A stretch of 64,000 nt of DNA from Diphasiastrum complanatum (lineage: Eukaryota; Streptophyta; Lycopodiopsida; Lycopodiales; Lycopodiaceae), in NCBI GenBank assembly GCA_029204225.1, contig CM055101.1:32493683-32557682 (forward strand), given 5' to 3'. The notes beneath the pieces were generated by a model. It ran no database searches, was not told where the DNA came from, and saw only the letters and a list, made by a program, of their open reading frames with translations. A program made the translations under genes and the position numbers. Below, piece by piece: positions 24,476 through 39,390 of this stretch (position 1 is the first letter of the stretch; every line of letters begins with the position of its first letter).

Positions 24476-26040
24476 ATGACTAAGCAGAAGAAGAAGAAAG
24501 ACCCAAAGCAATCAAAGCAAGACCATAAACCAGCACAGCATAAAGAACAGTCAGATCCACAAACAAAGAAGAAGTTGTTCTGCAGATACTGCAAGAGAAA
24601 CAACCAGGAGATTCAAGACTACCGGATACTGCAAGCAAAGAACAACAGCAAGGGACAGTCGAATCAAGTGGCCAATGTAGCTACAGAAGTTTCACAGCCC
24701 ATTCAAGAAGCGGATCATGATGCCTTCATGACCAGCCACCAAGGAACATCCAGCGACAGTTCTTGGTTCCTGGATTTCGGTGTCACTCAGCATATGACCA
24801 ATCTCATTGGCTGTTTTGAGCCCTATACACCCTACAGTACCAACAAATACGTTCACTTTGGTGACAATAGCACACAAGCTATTAAAGGTGAAGGTACTGT
24901 GAGATTGAGCTTTGCAAATGATCAATTTAAGCTACTTTCTAAAGTCCTATATGTATCCAATTTATCTACACATCTGCTCTCTATAAGCAAAATCACAGAT
25001 CTAGGACATAAAATAGAATTCAAAAGTGATCAGTGCAAAGTAGTTGATAGGACAGGCAAGATCCTAGCACTCGGAAAGAGGCATGGATACTTGTATAGAT
25101 TAAGTCATTGCTTTTCTGCCTCTAGTCAGGCGCTCAGTACTTCTATTCATGCAAATAAAAGTTTACTTTGGTATTATAGACTTGGTCACTTGAATCATGC
25201 TGCTGTACAACAAATGTCTAAACATTCTATTGTTCTTGATCTAGACTATCCTAGTGATAAAGTCGAGTTACCTGTTTGTCAAGACTGTTTAGTTGGTAAA
25301 CAGACTAGGAAACCATTTAGATCAAGCCATCAGCATACTGCTAGAGGATTGTTAGACATTGTGCATTGAGACATTTGTGGCTCGATGAAGAATCCTTCTC
25401 TGAAGGATGCAAAGTATTTTATAGCTTTTATTGATGAATTTTCCAAAAGGACTATGGTGTACTTTATCAAGAAGAAATCAGAAGCTTTCCATTGCTTCAA
25501 AATCTTCAAGGAGCGTGCAGAAAAAGAGACTGGAAGGACGATCAAGGCCCTGAGGTCTGACAATGGTGGAGAATACATCTCTACTGAATTTAAGGAGTAC
25601 TGCCAAAGCCAAGGCATTGAGCAGCAATTCATCACTCATTATAGTCCTCAGTCTAATAGCTTAGCCAAGAGGAAGAACCTTACTCTGGTTGAATTAGCTA
25701 AATGTATGCTAGCACATGCATCGCTGCCCAAGAGCTTCTGGGCCAAAGCTACTCACCGATAGATCCAGGCCTGCGTTTGTCAAAGGACCAATGTCTCCAG
25801 ACCAAACAGGAAGAGGAGCAAATGAGAGAGTATCCTTATCGATCGATACTTGGATCTCTCATGCACGCAATTGTCTGTACAAGACCTGACATCTCTTTTG
25901 CAGTAAGCTCACTCAACCAAAATATGGCTAATCTTGGCATTACCCATTGGAAGACTCTCATAAGAGTCATGAGGTATATCCGAGCTACCATGGACCAGTG
26001 CATCTGCTATGGAGATGTCAGCAAGAAATTTGGCCTAAGA
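24476..26040 (+). pseudogene. pol: Copia-A knuckle-protease-integrase with RT deleted
   Basis: The zinc knuckle at about 24575 has lost its His and last Cys (FCRYCKRNNQEIQDY). The protease motif is DFGVTQHMT, so the DSG serine codon is Phe. Integrase shows the zinc region (LGHLNHAAVQQ, CQDCLVGKQ) and core motifs AFIDEFSKRT and LRSDNGGEYIS. A TGA interrupts at 25367. At about 25,750 the sequence jumps, in another frame, to the RT-RNase H connection (PYRSILGSLMHAIVCTRPDI, 25830-26000), so the palm with YVDD is gone. At about 26,040 it changes to gypsy gag sequence. Confidence 0.88.
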
Positions 26041-26625
26041 TTTTTTGAAGGACTAGCTTTGCCAATTCCACAAGCACAACAAGCTCCTCGTGCTAATTTA
26101 ATGGAACCAGAGCCTTATAATGCTAATGAGCAATGGAATCACAGTAATGATCAAGAGATTAGTCCTTCAGAGCAGTATGCTACCTATGTTGTTGTGCAAC
26201 AACAAGCAGCAAGACAATGGGCCATAGCACCACTTGGATGCTTTTGCATGCGGAGAGAACCATAGAGTTGCAGAATGTCCGAACAAACAGAAGTTTGTTC
26301 CATTCTGTCATGAATGCGGTTTTAGACATTGTTACAAGGATTGTCTAACAAGACCAAAACCACCACCAGTTACTGTTCTAGTGAATATGATTATGATCAA
26401 GCAAAGACCAACAACTCAGCCTATTGAACCAAGTCTATCTTTGATGGTTGTTACCAGAGGTCAGAAGCAGAAAGAAGTTCTAGTTGATCCAGTACCTGCT
26501 GAATCTATACCAACTACAGAAATACCGACTGCATCAGGGGCGTATCCGAATCTCAACTCAAAAAAGAAGAGATACCAGAATATGAGACAATGGATTAAAC
26601 AATTGCAAGAAAAAGAGGAATTATA
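26041..26625 (+). pseudogene. gag: Gypsy gag, nucleocapsid fragment with paired Cys-rich knuckles
   Basis: A Gln/Asn/Pro-rich stretch leads to CGENHRVAECPNKQKFVPFC and the following HECGFRHCYKDC near 26,248-26,345. This is a double Cys/His cluster of nucleocapsid type, read with a frame change at about 26,240. It is the distal half of the gag begun at 22690. The frame stops at 26625 after a Lys/Gln-rich tail. No protease motif follows. Confidence 0.65.
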
Positions 26626-26740
26626 AGCAGCTAAAGTAGCAGCCAAAGCCCATTCTTCACTAGTGCCGCCTTCGAATTTACATAATCCACAAATAGATGT
26701 TAATACTCAATTTCTTCCATGAGATGTTCCAACAAAATGG

Positions 26741-27281
26741 TAGCACATGGTGTGCTACTCTTTCTATGCCACTACATGATTTTTTAAGAACGAGAATGAC
26801 AGTTTGATGCATATTTAAAATTTTGACTATCCATCATATTCTAAATAGGTCCATCACAAAATACTTTGTTACTCTATAAATACAGGTTTACGTTTCTTTT
26901 CTTTTTTAAACTGTCCTTGAAGTTGTAAAAGTTAGCATGCCGGCGTGCTAGTCTGCAAATTTTTTATTTCAAAAACATGAAGTTTTTTTGAAGAACTTTT
27001 TGAAAAAATGAAATTTTTTTTGGAGCTGATTCGGCTAGCATGCCGGTGAGCTAGCCAAGTAAATTATGAAATAGAAAACCTATTTTGACACATTTGAGAA
27101 CCAAATTTTGAGTAAAACTATTATTTCGAAATATTTATTTAAACCTCCCAACATAGTAAGCCGACGTGCTAAGTAAAACGAGTAAGAAAAAATTTACAAC
27201 CTTTAAAGATAGCACGCCGACATGCTATATGAAATGAAAAACTTATTTTGCAACCAACCAAGGTAGCACGTCGGCATGCTA
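26741..27281. repeat. Six dispersed copies of an 18-bp palindrome TAGCAYGYCGRCRTGCTA
   Basis: Copies or variants lie at 26741-26759, 26933-26950, 27035-27054, 27155-27171, 27210-27227 and 27264-27281. Each can form a hairpin, and the two last are followed by ATATGAAATGAA. Spacing is irregular (about 50-190 bp) in AT-rich DNA. The block sits where gypsy protease and the RT N-terminus should be. It is probably foreign, perhaps the subterminal part of a DNA element. Confidence 0.8.
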
Positions 27282-27300
27282 TATGAAATGAATTTTTTTT

Positions 27301-27939
27301 TTAAAGAAAGAACTACAGAGATTACTTGAAGCCGATTTCATCTATGAGATCGAGCATACTAAATGGATTTCGCCGATTGTTGTCATTCCTAAGAAGAGTG
27401 GGAAGATGAGAATTTGTGTGAATCTCAAAGCTATGAACAAATGCACGTGAAAGAATCACTTTTCATTACCCTTTACTGAAAGCATATTGGACCGCCTTGC
27501 TAGAGCAGAAGCCTACAATTTTTTGGATGGATTTAGTGGTTACAATCAAGTCAAGATCGCACCTACGTATCGTCATAAAATAGCTACAGAACGATTGGAT
27601 GATTCAAAATTCTTACAAATGCGTCATGAGGCTTTACATAAACTATGTGAAACCAGATTGATGGTAGTACATGCATTAGCAACAAAGAAAGCTCATCGCA
27701 AGGCATGACACGATCACCGCTTACACAAAAAAGATCAGAAGGAAGGGGATCTAGCCTTGATGTATAAAACCAAGCTGATCAAAGAGAAATTGAAGTTTAC
27801 AGGTGAAGGACCATACAAAGTGAAAGAAATATTGAACTATGGAGCCGTTATTTTAGAATACTTGGATGGAAAACGATTTGACACTCCAATGAATGGCAAC
27901 CGATTATGCAAGTTTTGGCAGCCAGTTCAACTTGCATGA
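27301..27939 (+). pseudogene. pol: Gypsy RT fused to integrase C-terminal end by deletion
   Basis: The first half carries RT motifs of Ty3/gypsy: WISPIVVIPKKSGKMRICV, then FLDGFSGYNQVKIAP. One internal TGA lies at about 27449. After about 27,590 the text changes to the integrase C-terminal region (KFTGEGPYKVKEILNYGAVI and NGNRLCKFW), with a TGA at about 27706. The RT palm, RNase H and integrase core between them are deleted. The family assignment (Ty3/gypsy, Metaviridae) is firm. Confidence 0.85.
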
Positions 27940-28140
27940 TCCAACACCTTATTACTTTTACTTTTGTAGTTTTACAATCTTGTTGTTTTATACTACTTAG
28001 TTGATTCTTTTTTCTGGAAAGTGAAAAAAAAATGATGAGCAAAAGTAAAAACAAGTCATCAGATCAGAAAAAGTTGAAGGAAAGTATTTTCAAAAATCAC
28101 ATTTTGATAGAAAACTAATGTTTTTGATTCAACATTTCAG

Positions 28141-29096
28141 ACAGATCAACAATATGATGTACCAGATCCGACATCAGACACAATCAGGATCGTTCATGCG
28201 GTTAAATCTCTGAAGCAATGCCACGGTACCTGACGGATATGAAGAAGATGATCTCTTCAAGGAAGAAGAGCCACAGACAAAATCTCAAAGCCAACCCAAT
28301 ATCTGGATCTACTATTCCTTCTATTGCTGCCGCCACATCCTCAACACCCTTGGATTCTGGTGAAGTCCTTGGAATCCATTCACACCTTGGACGAATGATC
28401 CAAACCGGGATGGATCAGAAAAAAGAAATGGAAATACGCATATCTGATTTAGGATCCAAAAATACTTTGATCATCCAGAAAGTCATTCAGCTGGATCAAG
28501 AGTTAAAGATTGCTAAACAGCATGAAGCCAAGTCAGAAGCGGAGATGAAAAAGGCCAAACAATTAGCCGACATCTTAGAAGACTATGTGGCAACTCTCTA
28601 GGAAACGTCGATAATAAAAGATTATGAGAAGACAATCGCTTAGGTCCTAGAATCGAACTCTTCGATTTCAGTTCCAGTTATGCCTCAGTTCTCGTCTCAA
28701 CAAGAAGATCAAGGATAATTTGATACACGACTGGCTCAAGGGGCACATCAAGACAATACAAAAGAAGTTACTGAATCCCAAGCCACAAACGAAGGTACCA
28801 TCTACCTCATGGGCCAAGCCATTATTTCAAAAGTCGAGTACCATCGAGGACCAGATCCAGGCATTCTTACAACAACATCCGCATGAGTCCTTGAGGGGTG
28901 GATGGATAATTAAATTTAAGACCTTAGGGATAGAGGCATGAAAAGAATTGGATAAGCAACCTGCATTGGGTGAGCAACCGGATTGGCACATGGTAGTTTT
29001 TGAGAAAGCTCCGGATTATATCAGAAGCTATGTTGGAAGCCCTCGCCAATCACACATTGATCCATATTATGTTCCCACGTTGCAACGCAATAAATG
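28141..29096 (+). pseudogene. Unknown coiled-coil reading frame downstream of gypsy integrase, copy 1
   Basis: I do not recognise this family. A 127-codon frame (28218-28601) contains a Ser/Thr-rich N-terminus and a charged, heptad-like helix (QLDQELKIAKQHEAKSEAEM, then AKQLADILEDYVATL). The upstream part (from 28141, with TIRIVHAVKSLKQ and then GYEEDDLF in another frame) matches the second copy at 59923-60780 in order. A further frame, 28720-29096, has QAFLQQHPHESLRGGWIIKF, a TGA, and a Trp/Tyr-containing tail. It lies sense-strand and 200 bp after the integrase stop, the position of env-like or extra ORF3 genes in some plant gypsy elements. That role is inference. Confidence 0.6.
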
Positions 29097-30060
29097 AAAA
29101 AATTTGGGTGTCCAAATGGATTAAATTAGTATCCATACCCCAAATTGGCCCATAATATATCAAAAATATAATTGGACAACTGTAGTGGATTTCAATAGAG
29201 CCCTTTAGGCCTATGCATATGAGTATACGTCTTCACTGTTGGATTATTATTCTTTTTACCAATCGACTAATCAGTTTTAATTTTTATCCATTGTTTATCC
29301 AGTTATGTGGATTTTTTCGTGTGTTTACACAGTCTGTAGAATTACAAGTGTTTTTCACAGTCTGCAGAATTACAAAGAGTTTACGACAGTGTCTCTTTTT
29401 CGCATTTTTCGTCTGACATAAATCTCGTGTAAAAACACAGTGTCGCATTTTTTGCTTTTTCAAAAGAGCCTCAAATGTTAAGGAAATGACTCTGGAAAAG
29501 TGTGGGACAACCCTAAATGAGATTTAAGGGCACCTTATCTTTTTCTCCTTTTTCGCGAAAAAACTCGACAATGTCGCCTGTGGCTGTATTAGTTCATTTC
29601 TACAGAGCTACAGTTTTGGTTCATTTATGCAGACAGAACGTTTACGGCCAATTTCAACACTTATCAACAATCAATGACAAGGATCGGATGGATGCCAGCT
29701 GATCACCAGCAATTCACGACCTAATTTCCTAATATAAATAGGTGTTCATATTCACACAATTTGACAATCAAATTTCAAGATTATCAGAAGCATTTGAATA
29801 GTTAGCTCTCTCTCTCTCTCAAGCCTGCGAGCTTGAACACTCCTGAGCATTCTAGCTCACTTCTTAGAGTTGTTTTAGAGATTGCTATTGCGCTACTGCT
29901 TATCAGCATTGCGCTTACTTCAGACTTTCATTTTTAGCCGCTCAGAGATAGGATAGAGTACGCGGCTTCGATCCGCAACTTATTGTACTCATTTACTTTT
30001 GTTACATCATTATACTGAATCAATACTATCCTTCATTGCGTTTAGTTTTCGTCTCAGAAT
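29097..30060 (+). promoter_or_regulatory. Non-coding, promoter- or LTR-like segment
   Basis: There is no coding sequence. A good TATA box (TATAAATA at 29733-29740) precedes a CT-rich stretch at 29807. The segment sits between the coiled-coil frame and the copia-B LTR remnant, so it may be the 3' LTR of the gypsy relic. No second copy was found to prove it. Confidence 0.35.
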
Positions 30061-30401
30061 GTATGCGTTTTTGTTTTTCTTCTCAACTAATTCGTGACTA
30101 ATTATTTGTTTGGCTAATTTTCAATGAAGGATAATTTTCAATGCTTAATTGTTTGGCTACGTAGTCACTGTATTACTGGCGATTTCAAAGTTAGTTACTA
30201 TAAGTTTGAACATGATTTCTATCACTATTGTTTTGTTTGAAATTGATAGACGTAGTCATGCATCGTGAAAGAAGAAGATAGTTTATTCCGCCATGCACGA
30301 AAAGTTTTCTTTCTAGACACTCGAATTATTTTCATTCGTTTCTTTTTCGAGTTCGTTTTCTTTTCAAGCTAGACCTATCTTCTGCACACCACTTTCCGAC
30401 A
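30061..30401 (+). repeat. Copia-B 5' LTR, distal part
   Basis: The segment ends TTTCCGACA at 30401, directly before the primer site TGGTATCAGAGC at 30402-30413. It resembles the end of the copia-A LTR, sharing GTGATTTCTATCACTA-like and TAGTCATGC phrases, CTTTTTCGAGTT and a similar order. The upstream border is not resolved. Confidence 0.65.
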
Positions 30402-30608
30402 TGGTATCAGAGCAAATTTCACTACTTCTTTATCTAATTCCAACATGATGTCAAAGCAAAAGCTCTAATACTTGATATCTTTCACGATATCAAATTGATA
30501 TCATACTCTTCAGTTCTTTTCAACCTTTCAGTATCAAAGAATTAATTTTCTATTGTTGGCATTACCACATCTTAGCGTCATCGATACAAACGACAGACTA
30601 AGTTCCAA

Positions 30609-31268
30609 ATGGATTCTCAAAGTAAAGTCAGTCTTATCACAGAGAAGCTGAATGGATCCAATTATCATTTGTGGAAATTTAAGATGAAGACCTTGCTAAT
30701 CATCAACGACTTATGGGATGTTGTTACAGGTATAGAAGTAAAATCGAAAGACGACGACTCAAAGTGGAAATCGGAGGATGGTAAAGCTTTCGCGCTTATT
30801 ATCCTCAATATATCAGATACACAGATTGGACATATAACTGAAGCTAAAACGTCAAAAGATGTTTGGGACATTTTGAACTCACTATATGACGTGAGAGACG
30901 TAACTACTAAGTTACATCTACGAAGGAAATTCTTCACATTCAAAATGTCTACTGGTGATTCTCTTCAAAGTCACATTAACCAGTTTAAGAATCTCTTGCA
31001 ACAGATGGCCGCTGTCGGGTCAGTCATAGACGATCAAGACACAATTATTACATTGCTTTCAAGCTTGCCCTCTACATATGAGAACTGGGTGATGATCATA
31101 TCGACACACTCAAATTTAACTCTTACTAGATTTATCACTATGTTGCTGCAAGAAGATAGTCAAAGAAGTCAAGACACTTCGTCTACTTCTTCCTCTCAGG
31201 CTCTATATGTCAACAAAGGCTCTAAGCGACAAAAGCAGAAAAGCTCCAAGAAGGCTGCAACGAATTAG
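30609..31268 (+). CDS. gag: Copia-B gag capsid region (UBN2), 219 codons open
   Basis: This is the only uninterrupted copia capsid frame of its type in the window. It starts at ATG 30609 (MDSQ) and keeps the conserved Trp (NYHLWKFKMK) that is a stop in copia-A and copia-1. It runs through DGKAFALIILNISDTQIGHI, LHLRRKFFTFKMSTGDS and LLSSLPSTYENW to a Ser/Lys-rich end and a TAG. The capsid would package element RNA in the cytoplasm. The CCHC knuckle and protease are cut off by this stop and a frame change at about 31,260. The knuckle read in the next frame has its second Cys as Trp. The product would be a capsid without nucleocapsid, probably a relic. Confidence 0.75.
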   Translation: MDSQSKVSLITEKLNGSNYHLWKFKMKTLLIINDLWDVVTGIEVKSKDDDSKWKSEDGKAFALIILNISDTQIGHITEAKTSKDVWDILNSLYDVRDVTTKLHLRRKFFTFKMSTGDSLQSHINQFKNLLQQMAAVGSVIDDQDTIITLLSSLPSTYENWVMIISTHSNLTLTRFITMLLQEDSQRSQDTSSTSSSQALYVNKGSKRQKQKSSKKAATN

Positions 31269-33865
31269 AAGACGACTCAAGGTCAAGAACAATCATCGAA
31301 TCCATAATCAAAGAAGAAGATGTTTTGCAAGTATTGGAAGCGCAATAATCATGAGATCAAGGATTGCCGAATTTCTCCAAGCGAAGAATGCAGCCAAGCA
31401 ACCTGATCAACAAGCAAACGCATTTTCATCATCTCCCCAGGTCGAAGTGGACGAAGGCACATTCATGGTCAAAGATCAAAGCAAATTTTTGGATGATTCA
31501 TGGTTTTTGGATTTTGTAGCAACTCAACATATGACCAATCAACGTGAGATCTTCAACTCCTACTAGCCTTACAGCACGAAGAAATTTGTTCATCTTGGTG
31601 ACAATAGTACTTACACTATTGAAGGTGAAGGTACTGTAAGATTGCAGTTCCAGCATGATCAATTCAAATTACTATCAAAGGTCGTATATGTTCCTAAACT
31701 CTCTACAAATCTGCTATCAGTGAGCAGAATTACAGATTTAGGTCATAAGGTAGAATTTGAATCTGATCAATGCAAAATAATTGATAGGAGTAATAAGATC
31801 CTTGCACTCGACAAGAGGCAGGATTACTTATATAGATTGACACATTGTTATTCTGAGTCTAGTCAAGTCTTGAAAACCTCTGTTATAGTCAATAAATCAT
31901 TACTATGACATCATCGCTTAGGACACTTGAATCATGCATCTGTTATGAACATGTCCAGACAATTCATGGTTCTTGATCTTGACTATCCTTCTGGTAAGGT
32001 TGATCTCCCTGTCTGTCATAGCTGCATCTTTGGAAAGCAGACTAGGTTTCCTTTTAGATCAAACCATATGCATGCAACAAAAGATCTGTTAGATGTTGTT
32101 CATACAAATATATGTGGACCTATGCAAACTCCCTCATTGCTAAATGCAAATTATTTCATTACCTTTATTGACGAATTCTCTAGAAGAACAGTTGTTTATT
32201 TCATTAAATAGAAATCAAAGGCTTTCATCAAATTCAGACAATTCAAAGAGCATGCTGAGGATCAAACTGGCAAACAAATCAAAGCACTGAGGTCAGATAA
32301 CGGGGGAGAATACATCTCCAACGAATTCAAGGACTATTGCCTTAACAACGACATTGAGTAACAATATATCACTTCCTATTCACCTCAGTCAAATGTCATG
32401 CTGAGAGAAAGAAAAGAACCTTAGTCGGCAAAGTGCATGTTATCACATGCGACACTTCCGAAGTGCTTCTAGGCTGAAGCTGTTTCAACAGCAACCTATA
32501 TTCAGAACAAATGTTCTACTAAAGGCCTCTCATACAAAACACCATTCAAAGTTTGGAAAGGTACCAAACCTTCTTTATCAAACTTATGAGTTTTTGGATG
32601 TACTGCTTTTGCGCAGATTCCTTGTGATCTCCGGAAGAAGCTCGACTTTCAGAGTATCAAGTGTATTTTTATCAACTACACTACTTCAGATCAAACCTAC
32701 AAGTTGTTCGATCCCATCAAGTCAAATATATTCACTAACCGGGATGTCATCTTCATCAAAGATCAGTTTGAAGACCTCAAAGGAAAGGGTAATCCCCATG
32801 TAGCCGACCTATTAGATTCTCTTGACGCTTTGAGCTTTCCAGTTCCTCAGTCGACTATTCTTATTGAAGGTCCAAGCTCCTCTACTCTTGATGAACAACA
32901 AATCAACGGCAAATCAGAAGATGATGATGTTGCAGATCAGCAACTACCATATGATGGAAATAATCAACTTCATGTATTACCGACGTCTGTCCAAGAGGCA
33001 CTTAGTCAGCTTGATTCAAATATCTATAAAGAAGCTATGAATAAAGAGTATTCATCTCTTATTAAGAACCAGACGTGGACAATTGTCGAATTACCTGCCA
33101 GTAGAAATGTGGTTGATTGCAAATGAATTTTCAAAGTCAAGTACAATGTAGATGAAAGCATCAACAGAAGAAAGACATGACTTGTAGCCAGAGGATTATT
33201 TCAATGGATGTACAAACAACATATCTCAATGGAGTTATCGAAGAAGACATTTACATGGTCCAACCCGAAGGTTATATTATCGAGAGTAAACACAATTCAT
33301 CACTTGTGTTCTCCCATGTGTTTGGCTATTGTTCAAACACAATAGGAGGCGAAGTTCATTTTAGCCTTGGTATACAAATCCATAAAGACAGAAAACAGAA
33401 GTTGGCCTACATTACACAACAGAGGTACATCTATAACATGTTAGTCAGATATAATCTGATGAATAGCAAGTTAGCTCTCTCACCCATGGAACCAAGACTC
33501 AAAGTGTCAAAGGACCAGTGTTCCCAAACAATTCATGAGAAGTAACAAATGCGTGAGTATCCGTACCATTCTATTATAGGATCTCTTATGTACGCCATGA
33601 TCTGTACCAAGCCAGACATAGCTTTTGCAGTCAGCTCTCTCAGTCGGTTTATGATTAACCCTGGTATAACACATTGGAAGGCTCTTATCAGAGTCATGAG
33701 ATATCTTCGAGCTACTATAAACTTTTGCATTTCTTATGGAACAGTCGGCAACGACAAACTCAATTTACTCAGTGGTTACACAGATGCAAGTTGGGCAAGA
33801 GATGTAGGCACTCGTAAATTCCTCAATAGTATGCACATGATGGCTTTTGGAATATACAATCGCTC
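31269..33865 (+). pseudogene. pol: Copia-B protease-integrase-RT-RNase H, heavily broken
   Basis: One frame carries protease LDFVATQHMT (the catalytic DSG has become DFV), then stops at 31564, 31906 and 32209. Integrase motifs are LGHLNHASVMNM, TFIDEFSRRT and LRSDNGGEYISNEF. The first catalytic Asp of the core appears as Asn (HTNICGP). After a frame change the linker (NIFTNRDVIFIKDQ) and RT fingers (WTIVELPASRNVVDCK) follow. RT then shows a shift and a deletion that removes YVDD: DVQTTYLNGVIEEDIYMVQP runs straight into FSLGIQIHKDR. RNase H starts at 33549 (PYHSIIGSLMYAM) and stops at GYTDASWARD near 33,790-33,860. Dead copy. Confidence 0.9.
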
Positions 33866-35187
33866 TCATGGGAACGAACCCCCGCGTGACAACTAACCTC
33901 GTCTCCTTGATGCTTGTGTGCTTGGATCTAGAGGGTTGAGGCTAAGATAGGAAATATCCCACTACAGTAGCTTGCATGACTACAAATTCCACTAAAATTT
34001 TCACAGATCTAGCTTGCATATGTTTTTAGCATGCATACTATGAAACCCTCTTTATTCATAACATTCTACTTCTGATTACTCGTTGTATGATCCAAAACTA
34101 ATCCAAATACAAAATTGATTGCAATATCAAGTTGAATTTAAAGGATGAGCAATCTAGTTTGGCTTTGAGCAATTTATGCTTGTTCATAATTTGTAATTTA
34201 TGCATATTTTGCTTTTTAAGACATTAAAAGACCAGGCATAATAGTCACAAAGTATCCATTACGTACATAGTAGAGCATGTCCATATGTAGAGGGACGTGT
34301 ACTTGCACAAACAAGCCATTACAAAGGATATGATCATCCAATATATTATGCAAACAAGACGATTATCCTACAAGAGAGGAATTATTCCACCATTGAGAGA
34401 GAATCATTAGAAACGAGACTTTGCCTGAAGACTCAAAAGTTGTGAAGCTGATTGTGAATTTTTAGGTGTAAGACACGATTGGCATGCCTAGACCCAAAAA
34501 TTGAAACTTGAGAAGTCTATTTTTCATTACACATTCTAATTTGTTTATTGTGAGAAGGGCATTTATCCGAAGTCGTTTTATGCTTTGGGTGTTGAGACTT
34601 GAATAGCTGCAAGGCTTTTTTTTAATGTGGAGGCTTGGCATTGGTTCAAATAAAACAAGACCCTATGCCCCTTTTCCAACCGAGCTTGAGTTGTCATTGT
34701 GTGGCACATGAGGTGGTAGGGACCCTTTGCCATGTAGAGGCAACTCAAGGTTGCCCGACAAGTTGAGTTCTCGAGAGCAACTTGGGGAAAATGGACCAAA
34801 AGGAATCCAAAGAGGCCAATTGAGTTGCGATAGTCCATTAACACTTACTACCACAAGCCTTGGTCTGAAGGGTTTGGATGTCACCTCATTGGCCAAGGAG
34901 GCACACAAATGGGCGGAAAGGACCTAAGCACATGCTTAAACTTGGATGCGCATATTGCTAAACCGTGACCCTCACGCAATGATGGATGAGTATCCTTCAA
35001 GGTGGAGATATCAGGATGACACCTTTTGATCTCGCTTCCCGTCGCCATTGGGCTTGCATCATCCATCATTGGTGATCTTGAACACACTCCTTGAGTCCTC
35101 GTGCAGACTTGTGGCCAAATTGAAACAGCCCTAAAATTGCCATTTAACTCTAACTCGCCTGGAACTGCTCAAATTAACCGTGGTTAA
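33866..35187. other. Spacer between copia-B and the eS8 gene
   Basis: No supported gene. Overlapping short frames on both strands at 34.57-34.93 kb and 34.88-35.09 kb have no recognised domain. TGGGCT at 35049-35054 matches the site II element (TGGGCY) common upstream of plant ribosomal protein genes. Confidence 0.45.
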
Positions 35188-35347
35188 AGTAGGGTTTGGA
35201 ATTCTTCTCCTTTTCTTAGATTAGGGCTTTTACAGGATGCATGCTTCCCTCTTTGTCTTGAGAGCAGCCGACGATTCCATCGTCGGAGGAGAGGCGAGAG
35301 AAAAGTTGAGCAGCGGCGCTGGTGCTTGGAGCTAGATCTGCTACGCG
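35049..35347 (+). promoter_or_regulatory. Promoter and 5' leader of the eS8 gene
   Basis: A telo-box (TAGGGTTT, the reverse of AAACCCTA) lies at 35190-35197, and a site II-type TGGGCT at 35049. This pair is characteristic of plant ribosomal protein promoters. The leader just before the ATG is pyrimidine-containing and GC-richer than the surroundings (35,230-35,347). The transcription start is not determined. Confidence 0.6.

Positions 35348-39390
<4,043 letters not shown>

Larger units (their letters stand above)
22898..26040 (+). mobile_element. Copia-A: truncated copia element inserted in gypsy gag
   Basis: A 5' LTR, primer site, gag, protease, integrase and the connection/RNase H start are present. 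Most of RT is deleted at about 25,750, and everything after the start of RNase H, including a 3' LTR, is missing. The gypsy gag frame type resumes to the right. The family also supplies the LTR and gag on the minus strand at 58.5-59.7 kb. Confidence 0.8.
22690..29096 (+). mobile_element. Ty3/gypsy relic, gag split by a copia insertion
   Basis: Pieces lie in gypsy order on one strand: gag N-terminal part (22690-22897), gag knuckle part (26041-26625), RT (27301-27590), integrase C-terminal end (27591-27939), then a coiled-coil frame (28141-29096). Copia-A occupies the gap inside gag. Protease, most of RT, RNase H and the integrase core are deleted. Confidence 0.7.
30061..33865 (+). mobile_element. 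Copia-B: copia element truncated at both ends
   Basis: The 3' part of an LTR, a perfect primer site, an intact-length gag, then broken protease, integrase, RT fragments and the start of RNase H are present. There is no 3' LTR. It is related to copia-A (same gag start, same protein order and high motif similarity) but differs throughout. Confidence 0.85.

Noticed and set aside
33850-33900. Second T-arm-like sequence (minus strand GGGGGTTCGTTCCC)
   Set aside because: No cloverleaf could be built; it is a short inverted repeat at the end of the copia-B relic.
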